DNA of 64,000 nt, taken from contig CAVWBT010000001.1 in assembly GCA_963753285.1 (NCBI GenBank), positions 124,001-188,000 of the forward strand. Reading direction: 5' to 3'. Below, in pieces: positions 1 through 8,444 of this stretch. The DNA comes from JAHEDH01 sp963753285 (GTDB lineage Bacteria; Actinomycetota; Acidimicrobiia; Spongiisociales; ZC4RG35). The position numbers and the translations under genes are program-made. How positions within the stretch are numbered: position 1 is the stretch's first letter; every line of letters begins with the position of its first letter. A model generated the notes under the pieces. It saw nothing but the letters and a program-made list of their open reading frames with translations. It ran no database searches and was not told the DNA's origin.

Positions 1-77
1 CCGAACACATCATCGGGCTTGGTCCCCTCCGAGAGCACGACCGCTCGCCACAGAGTGACTTTGTCAGTCTCCGCCAT
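1..77 (-). CDS. 5' end of an unidentified gene, running off the window
   Basis: An ATG at 77 opens a minus-strand frame that stays open to the window edge (25 codons). It starts MAETDKVTLWRAVVLSEG, and a TAGGA-like ribosome site lies about 10 bases upstream. No family can be named from so few residues. It points away from the IS256 remnant, so it may be the gene beyond the island border. It could also be a chance frame. Confidence 0.3.
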   Translation of the reverse strand, partial: MAETDKVTLWRAVVLSEGTKPDDVF

Positions 78-104
78 AAGGCGAATCCTACGCCGTGCTC
101 TCTT

Positions 105-425
105 TCACCAGATGTGTGACTCCGAGAGAGTTGAAGGTGGTCGAGGTTCCAACAGCGATGGGAAGAACGCCCCCTCACGCACCTTCGGGATCCTGAGTTC
201 CACATCGCCTGCCGGCGTCGACAACACCCTGGGGCGGGCGCCATCGCGTTGGTTGGTTCTCGTGTCGGTTCGTTCGTGCGGTTTGGCGCCGATCGCCGCC
301 GACAACTCGACGTCGATCAACTCCTGCAACGCTTTCTGGACCAGATCCCGGAACAGAAACCTGACATCATCACCACCAAGCTCTGTGACGAGCTCAGCCA
401 ATCGGGCATCATGGCTCTCGGCCAT
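105..425 (-). pseudogene. IS256-family (mutator) transposase, N-terminal fragment
   Basis: The 106-codon frame matches the N-terminus of IS256-type transposases. It contains RDLVQKALQELIDVELSAA, an IGAKPHER block with TRTNQRDG, and the conserved LRIPKVREGAFFPSLLEPR stretch. Full family members are about 400 residues with a DDE catalytic core. Here homology ends after LLEPR near position 140 and a stop follows, so all catalytic residues are missing. The ATG at 425 is preferred over the upstream frame start because GAGAGGAG precedes it. On the outer side, GTGTAAGT (516-509, minus) resembles an IS256 terminal inverted repeat and lies about 20 bases from the 256-bp direct repeat. It is a dead remnant, not a mobile copy. 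Confidence 0.8.
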
Positions 426-535
426 CGTGCATCTCCTCTCGAGTCCACGGTCAATGAACTCGCTGAGAGTTGCACGGTGGCCCCACCGCGTCACGGACCC
501 CCGGCCCTACTTACACCACTCCATGGGACGCTCCC

Positions 536-791
536 CTCCGCCCTGAGATGGGGGTGACGGCAACGCAACTGATTACCGGGCCAACCAATGCTCGACCGGA
601 TCGACCAGTACCCGCTGTCAGAGGACTCGGCGCTGTGGGGCAAGACGGTCACCGACGAACGGCACGCCCTGGTCGATGACGAAGCCGTCGCGCACTGATC
701 AGCGAGTCGAGGACACGAACGCCCATTCCGTCGAGTGCTCGGGATCCGCACGTGTAGAGCGGCCCGGGGTGGTCGGACAAGCGTCGCCAGC
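536..791 (+). repeat. 256-bp direct repeat, copy 1
   Basis: This segment recurs at 15263-15518 in the same orientation with a constant offset of 14727 bases. I see one mismatch (A at 546, G at 15273). The boundaries are sharp: position 535 differs from 15262, and 792 differs from 15519. It holds a 36-codon frame (588-698) that I do not recognise. Its right end, from about 710, resembles the dispersed repeat near 6815. The left side abuts the end of the IS256 remnant. Confidence 0.95.
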
Positions 792-1421
792 GCCACCTTT
801 GCGTTTTCGTACCCCACTCATCCCAGTGTCACTGACCCCGTCCGCCCAATGTCAAACACCGTGCCACGAATTGTCGCATCCCCGGCCAGACCCTCACGGT
901 GTCCCCGAATCCGCCCAGTGGTCATCCGGTTCCAGGGCCACCGACCACGCTGCGCGTTCTCCCAGTATCTGGGGATCACCGGCATAATGCCGGATCTGCT
1001 CGGAACGACGGGTTCGATAACGCTCCGGGTGTCGGGTGATATGTGCGGCTGGTCGATCGGTCTCTTGAGCAAAGACTGAATGCCTGACCGAATCGGGTCG
1101 TGGGGTTCTTAGAGTGCCGAGCAAGCGACAGCGAGAGCGCTCATTCCTGATGAGGTTCACGTGCGTTTCCAGTCCCTCCTCAAAGTCACCCGCATTGTCC
1201 AAGGAGAGCGCCCGCCCGGCGTTCATCACATGACCACAGTTGATGGGGTCGCGAAAGCGATAGACGTGAGCAACACGAAGGTGCCGCGCCTTGGTTATGG
1301 CGGCTGCTGATCCCCGAGGCGTTGTCGGCGGCTGCGGTGGCGCTGCTAACGAGTCCAGCACCCCTGCCTCGTTGAGCCTCCGGGACCGGAGCCCAGAGGC
1401 TCAACAACCAGTCGTGCTGCG
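792..1421. other. 630-bp stretch with no recognisable gene
   Basis: Both strands carry only short overlapping frames without family signatures. A minus-strand frame (1361-894) has a passage around GDFEEGLETHVNLIRNERSR that reads like coding sequence but has no convincing start or relatives I know. It is best treated as degraded island sequence between the repeat and the NHL gene. Confidence 0.5.
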
Positions 1422-2300
1422 CTAGTTGCAATTCCCCATGCTTCGGTACCAAGTGACCAAGTTGGTGAACTGATCGGTCACGTAGACATTGCCGCGGGCA
1501 TCCGCGCCGACGCCATCGAGTCGGTCGAAATCGTCGTCGAACACTTGGGCAATGTAGGCACCCTGTAGCGAGAATTGTTGAACACGTCGCAGATTGGTAT
1601 CTGCGACATATATGAATCCACCTGCGACTTCGATACCACGTGGGTCGTCGAACTCGCCGTCACCGTCGCCATAGCTCCCGAAGCTCCGCAAGTAGTCGCC
1701 GTCGAGAGTAAACACGTCGATCTTGCCGGCGGGGTTGGTCACATAGGCCTTAGCTCCGTGGACAGACACAGCGGTCGCGCCTTCGCCGAACGTGGCGACC
1801 CACTCGCCGTTCGGGCTGAACTTCCGGACCTGACTGAGGATCCAGTCGGTGACGTAGATGAAACCGCGGGCGTCGACATCGATGAACAGCGGCAGCCCGA
1901 ACGCCATCGGCGTCCCGTCTTCATCCCACTCACCCCACTCCAGAAGGAGGTTGCCGGCCTTGTCGAAGACTTGGACCTTGGACTCACCCCATGAGGCGTT
2001 GTAGACCTTTTGGTTGTCGACCGTGAGACCGTGCGGGCTCGCAGCCGGGAAGCTCCTCATGTAGTCACCCGAGGTCGTGAAGACGTGGATCATTCCGTTA
2101 CGTTCGTCACTTACGTAGACGTCTCCGCGAACGTCGATGCCCACGTCAATCGCTCCGGCAATGGTCTGCTCCTCTCCTGGAACTCCCCATTCTGACCACT
2201 GGCCCATTTCGGTCAGGTCGCAAGCACCCGTTCCTGCGGCCGGTCCGGCGATGGCCAACACTAAGCCAAACGACATCGTTACAACGAGAACCCTGCGCAT
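1422..2300 (-). CDS. Secreted NHL-repeat beta-propeller protein
   Basis: The 292-residue protein has a clear Sec signal peptide (MRRVLVVTMSFGLVLAIAG, cleavage near residue 22-26). The rest is a series of NHL-type blades, recognisable as repeats of the pattern GDVYVSD...IHVF, GFIYVTD...VRKFSPNGE, GFIYVAD...VQQFS and GNVYVTD. Five to six blades are visible, the size of one propeller. NHL propellers usually bind protein or carbohydrate ligands and some are lyases; no catalytic residue set can be assigned here. It stands alone, divergent from the sigma factor gene by about 450 bases. Codon third positions look less GC-rich than in the chromosomal half of the window, in keeping with an accessory origin. 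Confidence 0.75.
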   Translation of the reverse strand: MRRVLVVTMSFGLVLAIAGPAAGTGACDLTEMGQWSEWGVPGEEQTIAGAIDVGIDVRGDVYVSDERNGMIHVFTTSGDYMRSFPAASPHGLTVDNQKVYNASWGESKVQVFDKAGNLLLEWGEWDEDGTPMAFGLPLFIDVDARGFIYVTDWILSQVRKFSPNGEWVATFGEGATAVSVHGAKAYVTNPAGKIDVFTLDGDYLRSFGSYGDGDGEFDDPRGIEVAGGFIYVADTNLRRVQQFSLQGAYIAQVFDDDFDRLDGVGADARGNVYVTDQFTNLVTWYRSMGNCN

Positions 2301-2487
2301 GTCACCTCCACCTCCACTTCACCCGGCTTCCTTCCTGTAACTACAGGAACACCCGCCACCGAAAGTCGCCAGAGGCGTGGGTCACAAATCTCTGTCGGGA
2401 ATCTCCCATGGGCGTAGCTCGAAGGTCGCCCATAACGCCAGATATGGGCGATAACGCTCCGACCCACGAACCACGCCGAACGGCACT

Positions 2488-2590
2488 TCCAGGGGCGCCC
2501 GCATCTTGTCGACCCAACACTGAGCGTGGTGTTCATGCATTGCCACGTTCAGTAGCCAGCGAAGTGCAACGAAGTGCCGGTTCGAGGAAG
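2488..2590. repeat. Dispersed imperfect repeat, copy A
   Basis: About 100 bases align at roughly three quarters identity with 6835-6936. The clearest shared blocks are CGGCACTTC(C/G)AGGGGCGCC, CACTGAGCGTGGTG(T/C)TCAT and a final TGCCGG. On the minus strand both copies begin a frame with M(N/S)TTLS...TR..RP.KCRS, but neither frame continues as a recognisable protein. It occupies the gene-poor gap between the NHL gene and the sigma factor gene (2301-2750), in which I see nothing else. Confidence 0.6.
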
Positions 2591-2750
2591 GTACCTTCCG
2601 GCCTTTTTGCGGCTGGGCTGCGCGTGATTATGGGCGCTGGCGACACGTGATCGGGGGCATCGGACTCTGGTGGCGGTTGTAGGTTTTTGCATATGTTGTC
2701 ATAGCAGTTGGTGTCGAGGCTCGCTCTTGGGATGAGGACTTGGAGACACC

Positions 2751-3248
2751 GTGACGCAGGAGAGGGTTCGCCAGGCGGCAGATGTTGAGAGCTTCACTGT
2801 GTTTGTGAAGAGGTATCAACCGATGCTGCGTAACGCCCTGATCGCAGTAGTGGGACCCGATCTTGCGGGGGACGCGGTGGATGAGGCATTGCTGTATTGC
2901 TGGCAGCGGTGGGATCAGTTTCGCGTTGTGGAGAATCCAGCCGGGTATCTGTGGTCGGTGGGGCGCAGCAAAGGTCGGGATCTAGTGCGCCAACGCCGTC
3001 GTGGGGAGCGGGTGCGGCCGTTGTTACCGGTGGTTCCGTCGGCGAGTCCGCCGCTAGTCGAGCCTGGATTACCCGTGGCGATGATGCGCCTGCCGGAACG
3101 GCAACGGGTCGCTGTGTTTTTGATTCACGGGTATGGCTGGACTCACGCGGAGGTCGCCGGATTCCTTGGCCTCTCGGTACCGACGGTTCAGAAGCACGCT
3201 GATCGTGGGCTAGCCAAGCTGCGGCGGGGGCTAGGAGCGCGACCATGA
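2751..3248 (+). CDS. ECF-type RNA polymerase sigma factor
   Basis: A 165-residue sigma-70 family protein of extracytoplasmic-function size. Residues about 15-85 form region 2 (VDEALLYCWQRWDQF..VENPAGYLWSVGRSKGRDLVR). Residues about 105-160 form region 4, with the helix-turn-helix WTHAEVAGFLGLSVPTVQKH. The GTG start at 2751 is chosen because the frame opens there. The stop overlaps the next gene's start by 4 bases (ATGA), the normal layout for a sigma factor and its membrane partner. It probably directs transcription of its own operon in response to a signal sensed by the downstream protein; the target promoters are not known. Region 1.1 and region 3 are absent, as expected for ECF factors. 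Confidence 0.88.
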   Translation: MTQERVRQAADVESFTVFVKRYQPMLRNALIAVVGPDLAGDAVDEALLYCWQRWDQFRVVENPAGYLWSVGRSKGRDLVRQRRRGERVRPLLPVVPSASPPLVEPGLPVAMMRLPERQRVAVFLIHGYGWTHAEVAGFLGLSVPTVQKHADRGLAKLRRGLGARP

Positions 3249-5476
3249 CGACCGACATAGCTGAGCAGGTCCGGGAGTACGCAGAGTATGTGGATTCGAT
3301 CGTCCCGGACTGGACTGTTGAGGGCGTCCTCACCAGTCCGGTCGCGGAGCCACAGTCTGAGGGTCCTCGACGCCGCTGGTATTCCACTTCGCAGCGAGGG
3401 GTCCTCGCTGCTTTGGGCGCGGCCATCGTTGTCCTGGTGGTCGTAACCACTCCCACAAGCCTGACCACCACCCTGCCCGATGGTCCCACCACCGTGAGGC
3501 AGTCCATCCCCTGGTACGGGCAGACCAACGTCCTTGACGTGGAGGTTGGAGCCGATGGGAGTCTCTGGGCGACTCTGGGCGACGGGGTAGTGCGCTGGAC
3601 ACCGGGTTCCGAGATTCCAGAGGTGTATATGAACCGGGAGACGCCAAATGTGGAGGCGTACCGTATCACCGTGGCACCGGATGGCGACGTGTGGGTGGGG
3701 AGCATGTGGCAAATGGCACGCTTCGATGGCTCGTGGACGACGTTCGGACCCCGCGATCCCGACGACGCTCTCATGCGAGTCCTGGAGCAGGACGGACCCG
3801 AGGACCCGATTGCGGTGGACAACGACGGCGTGGTGTGGAGTGCCATGGGTAGGCACTACCTGGGCCGCCTCGACGGCTGGGAATACGAGTTCTTCAGTGC
3901 TCCAGTTCAGGACTCCTTCGGAGACCTTATGGGTTGGGCGACGTCGATCGACGTCGCCCCTGATGGAACGGTGTGGGTCGGCTCGGCCTGGTCCAACGCG
4001 GTGTTTGCCTTCGATGGTACCGACTGGACTACCTACACCGCGGCCGATGGTCTTCCCGGTGGGGTCGGATGGATTGTGGCGGTGGCGCCGGATGGAACGG
4101 TGTGGGCGGGGGCGGGTGCCGACATCCCCGGCTCCGGTCGCATCGCCGCGACGATGGGCGTGGCCCGCTTCGATGGGTCGGAGTGGATGGTGTATACGAC
4201 AGCTGACGGGCTTCTCTCCAACGACGCTGCGGTTGAAATCGGCCCCGACGGAACCGTGTGGGCCATACAAGCGTCCGGTGTGTCCCACTTCGAGGACAAC
4301 ACATGGGTCTCGTACCCCGATGCGCCTGGGCTCGGTTTCCGAGCTGCAGTCGATGCCTCGGGCACATTGTGGAGGCCGGACACCGATGGACTGGTCGGTT
4401 TTGATGGCACCAATATCACCCGACACGTGCTTCCGATCGACGAGCCACCCACCTCGCCCATTCCCCCATCGGGAGCTTGGGACCCGATCCTGTCAACCAC
4501 GTCGGCCAAGACGGCTCCGCCCGCAGCGACCTGCCCGGCCGGAACCGATCCGGCTGCTCCCGGTCCGGTCGATCAGGAACGCCCCGACCCACGCTGGGTT
4601 ACCAACGTCGCCGCGGCTTTCGATCGGCATACCGGCCGAATCGTCTATGTCGACGTCCGCGGCGCGACATGGACGTTCGATGTGTGCACCAACACCTGGG
4701 AGTTCATGAATCCCGAGGGAGCGCCGTACGCCGATCGTTCGGACCTATTGGACGCGCGCGGCCAGGGATCCGGAGTGCTCGGCGATCTCGTATATGACGC
4801 CGATTCCGACCGGACCATCGCGTTCGGCAGTGTCCTGGCGGTCTACGATGCCAACACCAACACGTGGACCCAACCCCGCCCCGACCCAGCCAACCTTGCA
4901 ACGGGACGGGGGCCAGCCGTATACGACCCGGTCACCGGGTTGATCATCACGACCGGTGACGAGGGACTCTTGGCCTATGACGTCGACACCAACACCTGGA
5001 CGGTGATCGGTCCCATCATTCACGAGGATCTCCTTGTCGGTGACTTCCTCGGGTACTCACCGGAGATCGATCGACTCATCTTCGTCCAGCCCGACCACAC
5101 GCGGCTGATCGATCCTCGCACGGGCGAATCGACGTTGGTCGTGACCGACAGCCCCTACATCAATCTGGTATGGCCCTCAGAGGTCCACGGATCGGCTGCG
5201 GACACTGTTTACGTAACCCAACATTGGGACGGCGACCTCATCAACTTCCGCATATGCGGCTTCGACACCGTCAACCTGGCCTGGACCTCATGTGTCGACG
5301 TCCCAGAGGACGTGGAAGGCCAACACTACGTGTTCTCAGCCATGGTTGGTGACCCGATCAACAACCGACTCGTCCTGATCAACGGCGGGTGGGGTAACTC
5401 CATCGACGACGTCTGGTCCGTCGACCTCGACACCGGGGAGTGGATCCAACTCGTCGCAGCGAGCAGAGGGGGATGA
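3245..5476 (+). CDS. Membrane-anchored double beta-propeller protein, candidate anti-sigma/sensor
   Basis: The 743-residue protein has a short cytoplasmic N-terminus (1-50), one transmembrane helix (about 51-69, RGVLAALGAAIVVLVVV), and a large exterior part. Residues about 80-400 repeat a blade motif of the type DGTVWVGS..GVARFDGS, like two-component-regulator propellers. A Ser/Pro/Thr linker (about 400-440) leads to a second, Kelch/galactose-oxidase-like set (440-743) with repeated YDADSDRTIAFG and DTNTWT motifs. Overlap with the ECF gene suggests that the N-terminus holds the sigma factor and the propellers sense an outside ligand. I see no classical ZAS (HxxxCxxC) motif, so the anti-sigma role is inferred from context only. 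It could instead be an exported enzyme regulated with the sigma gene. Confidence 0.7.
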   Translation: MTTDIAEQVREYAEYVDSIVPDWTVEGVLTSPVAEPQSEGPRRRWYSTSQRGVLAALGAAIVVLVVVTTPTSLTTTLPDGPTTVRQSIPWYGQTNVLDVEVGADGSLWATLGDGVVRWTPGSEIPEVYMNRETPNVEAYRITVAPDGDVWVGSMWQMARFDGSWTTFGPRDPDDALMRVLEQDGPEDPIAVDNDGVVWSAMGRHYLGRLDGWEYEFFSAPVQDSFGDLMGWATSIDVAPDGTVWVGSAWSNAVFAFDGTDWTTYTAADGLPGGVGWIVAVAPDGTVWAGAGADIPGSGRIAATMGVARFDGSEWMVYTTADGLLSNDAAVEIGPDGTVWAIQASGVSHFEDNTWVSYPDAPGLGFRAAVDASGTLWRPDTDGLVGFDGTNITRHVLPIDEPPTSPIPPSGAWDPILSTTSAKTAPPAATCPAGTDPAAPGPVDQERPDPRWVTNVAAAFDRHTGRIVYVDVRGATWTFDVCTNTWEFMNPEGAPYADRSDLLDARGQGSGVLGDLVYDADSDRTIAFGSVLAVYDANTNTWTQPRPDPANLATGRGPAVYDPVTGLIITTGDEGLLAYDVDTNTWTVIGPIIHEDLLVGDFLGYSPEIDRLIFVQPDHTRLIDPRTGESTLVVTDSPYINLVWPSEVHGSAADTVYVTQHWDGDLINFRICGFDTVNLAWTSCVDVPEDVEGQHYVFSAMVGDPINNRLVLINGGWGNSIDDVWSVDLDTGEWIQLVAASRGG

Positions 5477-5477
5477 G

Positions 5478-6351
5478 ATGACCCTACCTGTACCGCCAAA
5501 GCGATTCGAGATCATGGTTGCGATTCTTGGAGTGGTTTGTGTCGGCATGTGTGAGCACGCCGGGCGCCGCACCAGCGACCACGATGCCAGCGGTCCAGGA
5601 TGACACTACGGCAGTACCGGCACCGATTGCTGCGGCGTGGTCGTTCCTGGGCACGGTCGACGACTGGCTGACTGAGCCCGTGATTTTGAACGGTGAGTAC
5701 TACGCCACCCGCAAGGGACTCGACGACGATGCACAGCCGAATCGGGACGGTCTCGTCGAAGGACACATCGAACGGGTCGGTGAGCTGTGGACATCGCTGG
5801 ACGGCGTGACCTGGATACCTGCCGTGGGAGGTGAACGGCCGCCGCCCGTGTCGCCCGAAGCGCCGATCGAAGGGGCTGCGGTTGTCGTGCGGCGCAATCC
5901 ACTCGGAGATCTGTACGGCCAGCTCGTCGCCGAGGGTCTGTGGGCGACCAGCGACGGGACATCTTGGCGAGAGATCGCTGTGCGACCGTCGCAAGACAAC
6001 TGGATACCGTGGGTGGAGACCGGCGGACTCGGCTGGGTCGTCTACTCACCGCCAGCGGAAGCGGCGGTCGAGGCCGACGCGAGCAGCTACTTCCAGGGTC
6101 CTCGGCACGGGAACCTGGGTTTGTGGTACACCCCCGACACCGAAGCCTGGTTCGAGGTGACCGACCTCGGACCACTCTCCGACACCATCCACAGCGTCGG
6201 AGAGGTGGGTGTCATCGACACCGCGATGATCGTCCGAGATACCGACATCCTCGTGTACGCCCACATCGCCAAGAACATCGGCTTCGGGTTCATGGGCGAT
6301 CCGCACACCGACATCTGGCAACTCGACCTATCGCCGGAAGAATCTGACTAA
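5478..6351 (+). CDS. Probable lipoprotein, frameshifted in the signal peptide
   Basis: The best start is ATG 5478, with a strong GAGGGGGATGAG ribosome site one base after the propeller gene. That frame encodes a hydrophobic N-terminus (FEIMVAILGVVCV) but stops at codon 42. The main body (to 6351) lies in the +1 frame, open from about 5518. The total length is one base over a multiple of three. Reading GTCGGCATG with one G fewer would give VVCVAC followed by VSTPGAAPATT, a plausible lipobox and linker. The mature part (about 260 residues) has no family I recognise. It contains Trp/Gly-rich strands (GVTWIPAV, LWATSDGTSW, LWYTPDTEAW) suggesting a beta-rich outer domain. It probably belongs to the sigma operon. 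Confidence 0.6.
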
Positions 6352-6358
6352 GCGCACC

Positions 6359-6766
6359 GTGCTACTGGACATCGGTAACGGACACGCAGAACGACTGATT
6401 TCGGATGAGTCCGGACGACGTCTCGTCTACTGGCCACGAGTCTGGGCCGCCCGAGCGCTGGCGTAAGTGGGTGATAGAGAGACGGGACCAGCGTTGCTGG
6501 CAGCACTCGACGACGAACATTGGCGTGTTCGCATGACAGCAACCCAGACCATTGGGCGGCTCGGTATCGAGGATGCGACGTCCCACCTCCTGCAAGGGCT
6601 GGGTGACCAACACCAACGGGTGAGATCGGCGTCGGTCCTGGCGCTGCAACGGGTTGGTACCGAGGACGCCGTCGAAAGGCTTCTCCAGCAGCCGGTGACC
6701 GGCATCGAGCGCAGTCGCACCGAACGGGCCGCCGCGATGATCCTTGATCGTTCGGCCAACGGATAG
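6359..6766 (+). pseudogene. HEAT-repeat protein with an in-frame stop
   Basis: One frame runs from GTG 6359 to 6766 and is interrupted only by TAA at 6464. Before the stop it reads ERLISDESGRRLVYWPRVWAARALA. After it come three HEAT-like helical pairs (PALLAALDDEHWRVRMTAT, ATSHLLQGLGDQHQRVRSAS, AVERLLQQ). The two halves fit one HEAT-repeat protein in which YWPRVWAARAL(A)YV is a known style of first repeat, so TAA probably replaced a sense codon such as TAC. The downstream part alone could restart at GTG 6467. No ligand or partner can be inferred. Confidence 0.6.
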
Positions 6767-6814
6767 CAGGCGACGCACGGCCAGCCACGCCGATCACCAA
6801 ATACGGCGCACGAA

Positions 6815-6945
6815 CGCACCTCTCACCGAGTGTCCGGGATCGGCACTTCGAGGGGCGCCTGCCTCTCGTCGGGTCGTCACTGAGCGTGGTGCTCATCCGT
6901 TGCCGCGGTCTGTAGCTAGCGAGTGCAGCAACATGCCGGTCATGG
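6815..6945. repeat. Dispersed imperfect repeat, copy B
   Basis: This is the partner of the repeat at 2488-2590. The left part (CACGAACGC..., CGAGTG.CCGGGATC.GCAC) also resembles positions 718-752 inside the 256-bp direct repeat. The three sites look like members of one degraded element family. No terminal inverted repeats or target duplications are evident. Confidence 0.55.
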
Positions 6946-6975
6946 GCGGTCTGTCCGCTGAGCGTCGGCCGGGGT

Positions 6976-7671
6976 TCAGCCGGGATCGTGCTCGGTCTGG
7001 CCTGGGGGGGATTGTGGTGACCCGTGAGTGCTAGCGGTGTGGTCCCTGACGATGAGAACGGGACAAGCCACAATCAGCCAAAGGAATAGAGCGAGACCGC
7101 CAACCCCTAGACCAGTCGGGATCAGCGCCACGGTGGCCGCGACGAGTACGACGCCCACCCAGGCGAACGGCTTGGGCAGCAACCCCACGACGAACGAGCT
7201 GACGCTCATCGTGGCGGCGACACCTAGCGCACCAATCATGAACAGGTCACTGATGTGTTCTTTGAGCATTGATAGCGGAAGCACCGCATCGGTAAGCATG
7301 TTCGGGTCGATCGGTGCGCTCGTCGCCATGCGATATGACGCATGAACGAAAGCGCCGATCGTCATGACAATCCCGAACGCATAGGCCACCAGAGCCAACA
7401 TTTCACCTTTAGAGCCTTCCCGGGCGAGGCGCATCCGCAGCGAGGCAACAAACCCGACCAAGGCAAACGCTCCGACAATGCCGACCGTGCTTCCAGCGAC
7501 GATTCTCGCCCTGTTGTCAGTGATCTCAGCCGCCAGCTCACTGACCGGACTGTCAGGCCCCAACCAACCACCATGGTCGATAACAAAGAACCCCGCGAAC
7601 ATCAATACCAATCCTGCCAGCCCCAACAACCACCCAATCAGGTCAAGTACATCCGAACGATCGGTCGACAT
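6976..7671 (-). CDS. Six-helix integral membrane protein of unknown function
   Basis: The protein is about 231 residues from ATG 7671, preferred over ATG 7701 because GAGGGG sits 9 bases upstream. Hydrophobic segments lie at roughly residues 12-32, 57-78, 93-112, 130-150, 158-175 and 180-200. The longest loops are polar and the tail is hydrophilic. The style resembles DUF4386-like proteins, a remnant of which lies just upstream on the same strand, but no diagnostic motif is present. The neighbours are degenerate, so no pathway can be assigned. Confidence 0.55.
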   Translation of the reverse strand: MSTDRSDVLDLIGWLLGLAGLVLMFAGFFVIDHGGWLGPDSPVSELAAEITDNRARIVAGSTVGIVGAFALVGFVASLRMRLAREGSKGEMLALVAYAFGIVMTIGAFVHASYRMATSAPIDPNMLTDAVLPLSMLKEHISDLFMIGALGVAATMSVSSFVVGLLPKPFAWVGVVLVAATVALIPTGLGVGGLALFLWLIVACPVLIVRDHTASTHGSPQSPPGQTEHDPG

Positions 7672-7814
7672 GTTCCAGGTCCCCTCTTTCAAGTTCGCCA
7701 TCGATCCCGCTACTCATACATGAGAACAGACGAACCAGACGGAAAAACGGGTGACACCAGCCCGTCGCAGCCAGCAAGTCCTCACTTGGGGCGCGTCCTG
7801 GCCCCGACGAGTAG

Positions 7815-7990
7815 TCACGCCATCAACACCAGCTCACCAACAAAAGTGAACATCGCACGTTCAGCGAGTAGTCGGCGAGGAACGTCCCGAAGGCGTCGAT
7901 CGGGTAGCCGATCCCGGCGATCGCAGTGAGGGCAACGATCCCGAAGTCGCCGTTGCTGGCGGCGCTGACACAGGAGACCTAGGTCCCCAC
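7815..7990 (-). pseudogene. Degraded DUF4386-like membrane protein fragment
   Basis: On the minus strand one frame encodes TAIAGIGYPIDAFGTFLAD and then SLNV. A shifted frame continues with AMFTFVGELVLMA. Joined, they match the C-terminal part of DUF4386-type membrane proteins, which typically read GIGY..D.FG..L...Y..N.A.FTFVGE..LM.WLL. The frame change and the stop directly after LMA show it is broken. The 5' part is not recognisable upstream. Confidence 0.5.
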
Positions 7991-8444
7991 CGTCGCTGCG
8001 GGGTTGCAAACCTGGTCTGTCGAAGCGGCGGTGCCGCGGACGCTGACCAGGAGTACGAAACGCGGCGCCACCCTGGGACAGCGAACCGATCACACGCGCC
8101 CATCTTGATCAGTGGCACGCCGCCTTCCAAGCTCCCGATGCTGCAGAGCTCGCCTTGTTCGACTCTGTGAGCTGAATCGGAGTAGCCGCCGGCACGGCCA
8201 ACGGACAGAACGCCAGCAACGCAGATCTCCAGATCCCGGGCAGAAACGAGCACCTCGCAGAATGCCCTGGATCGAGGCCTGTTTGTTTGTCAAGGGGTGT
8301 TTTGGGCGCGGTGGACCGGCCCGGCGGTGCCGGGTAGTGGCGTAGGGTTAGGAGCGGCTCGGGGTGGCTGCGCTGAAGAGCCGGTGATCAGGATGTAATC
8401 CGGTCACGCAAGCGACAGAGACGTTCCTGTTTGCCCCCCGGGCC
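7991..8444. other. 450-bp degenerate stretch beside the IS110 element
   Basis: No frame on either strand shows family features. A sharp change in composition near 8280-8300 (GTTTGTTTGTCAAGGGGTG) could mark the downstream end of the IS110 insertion or of an older element, but I cannot define a border because IS110 elements lack long inverted repeats. Confidence 0.4.

Noticed and set aside
588..698. 36-codon frame inside the 256-bp repeat as a transposase
   Set aside because: Too short, no ribosome site, and no recognisable motif.
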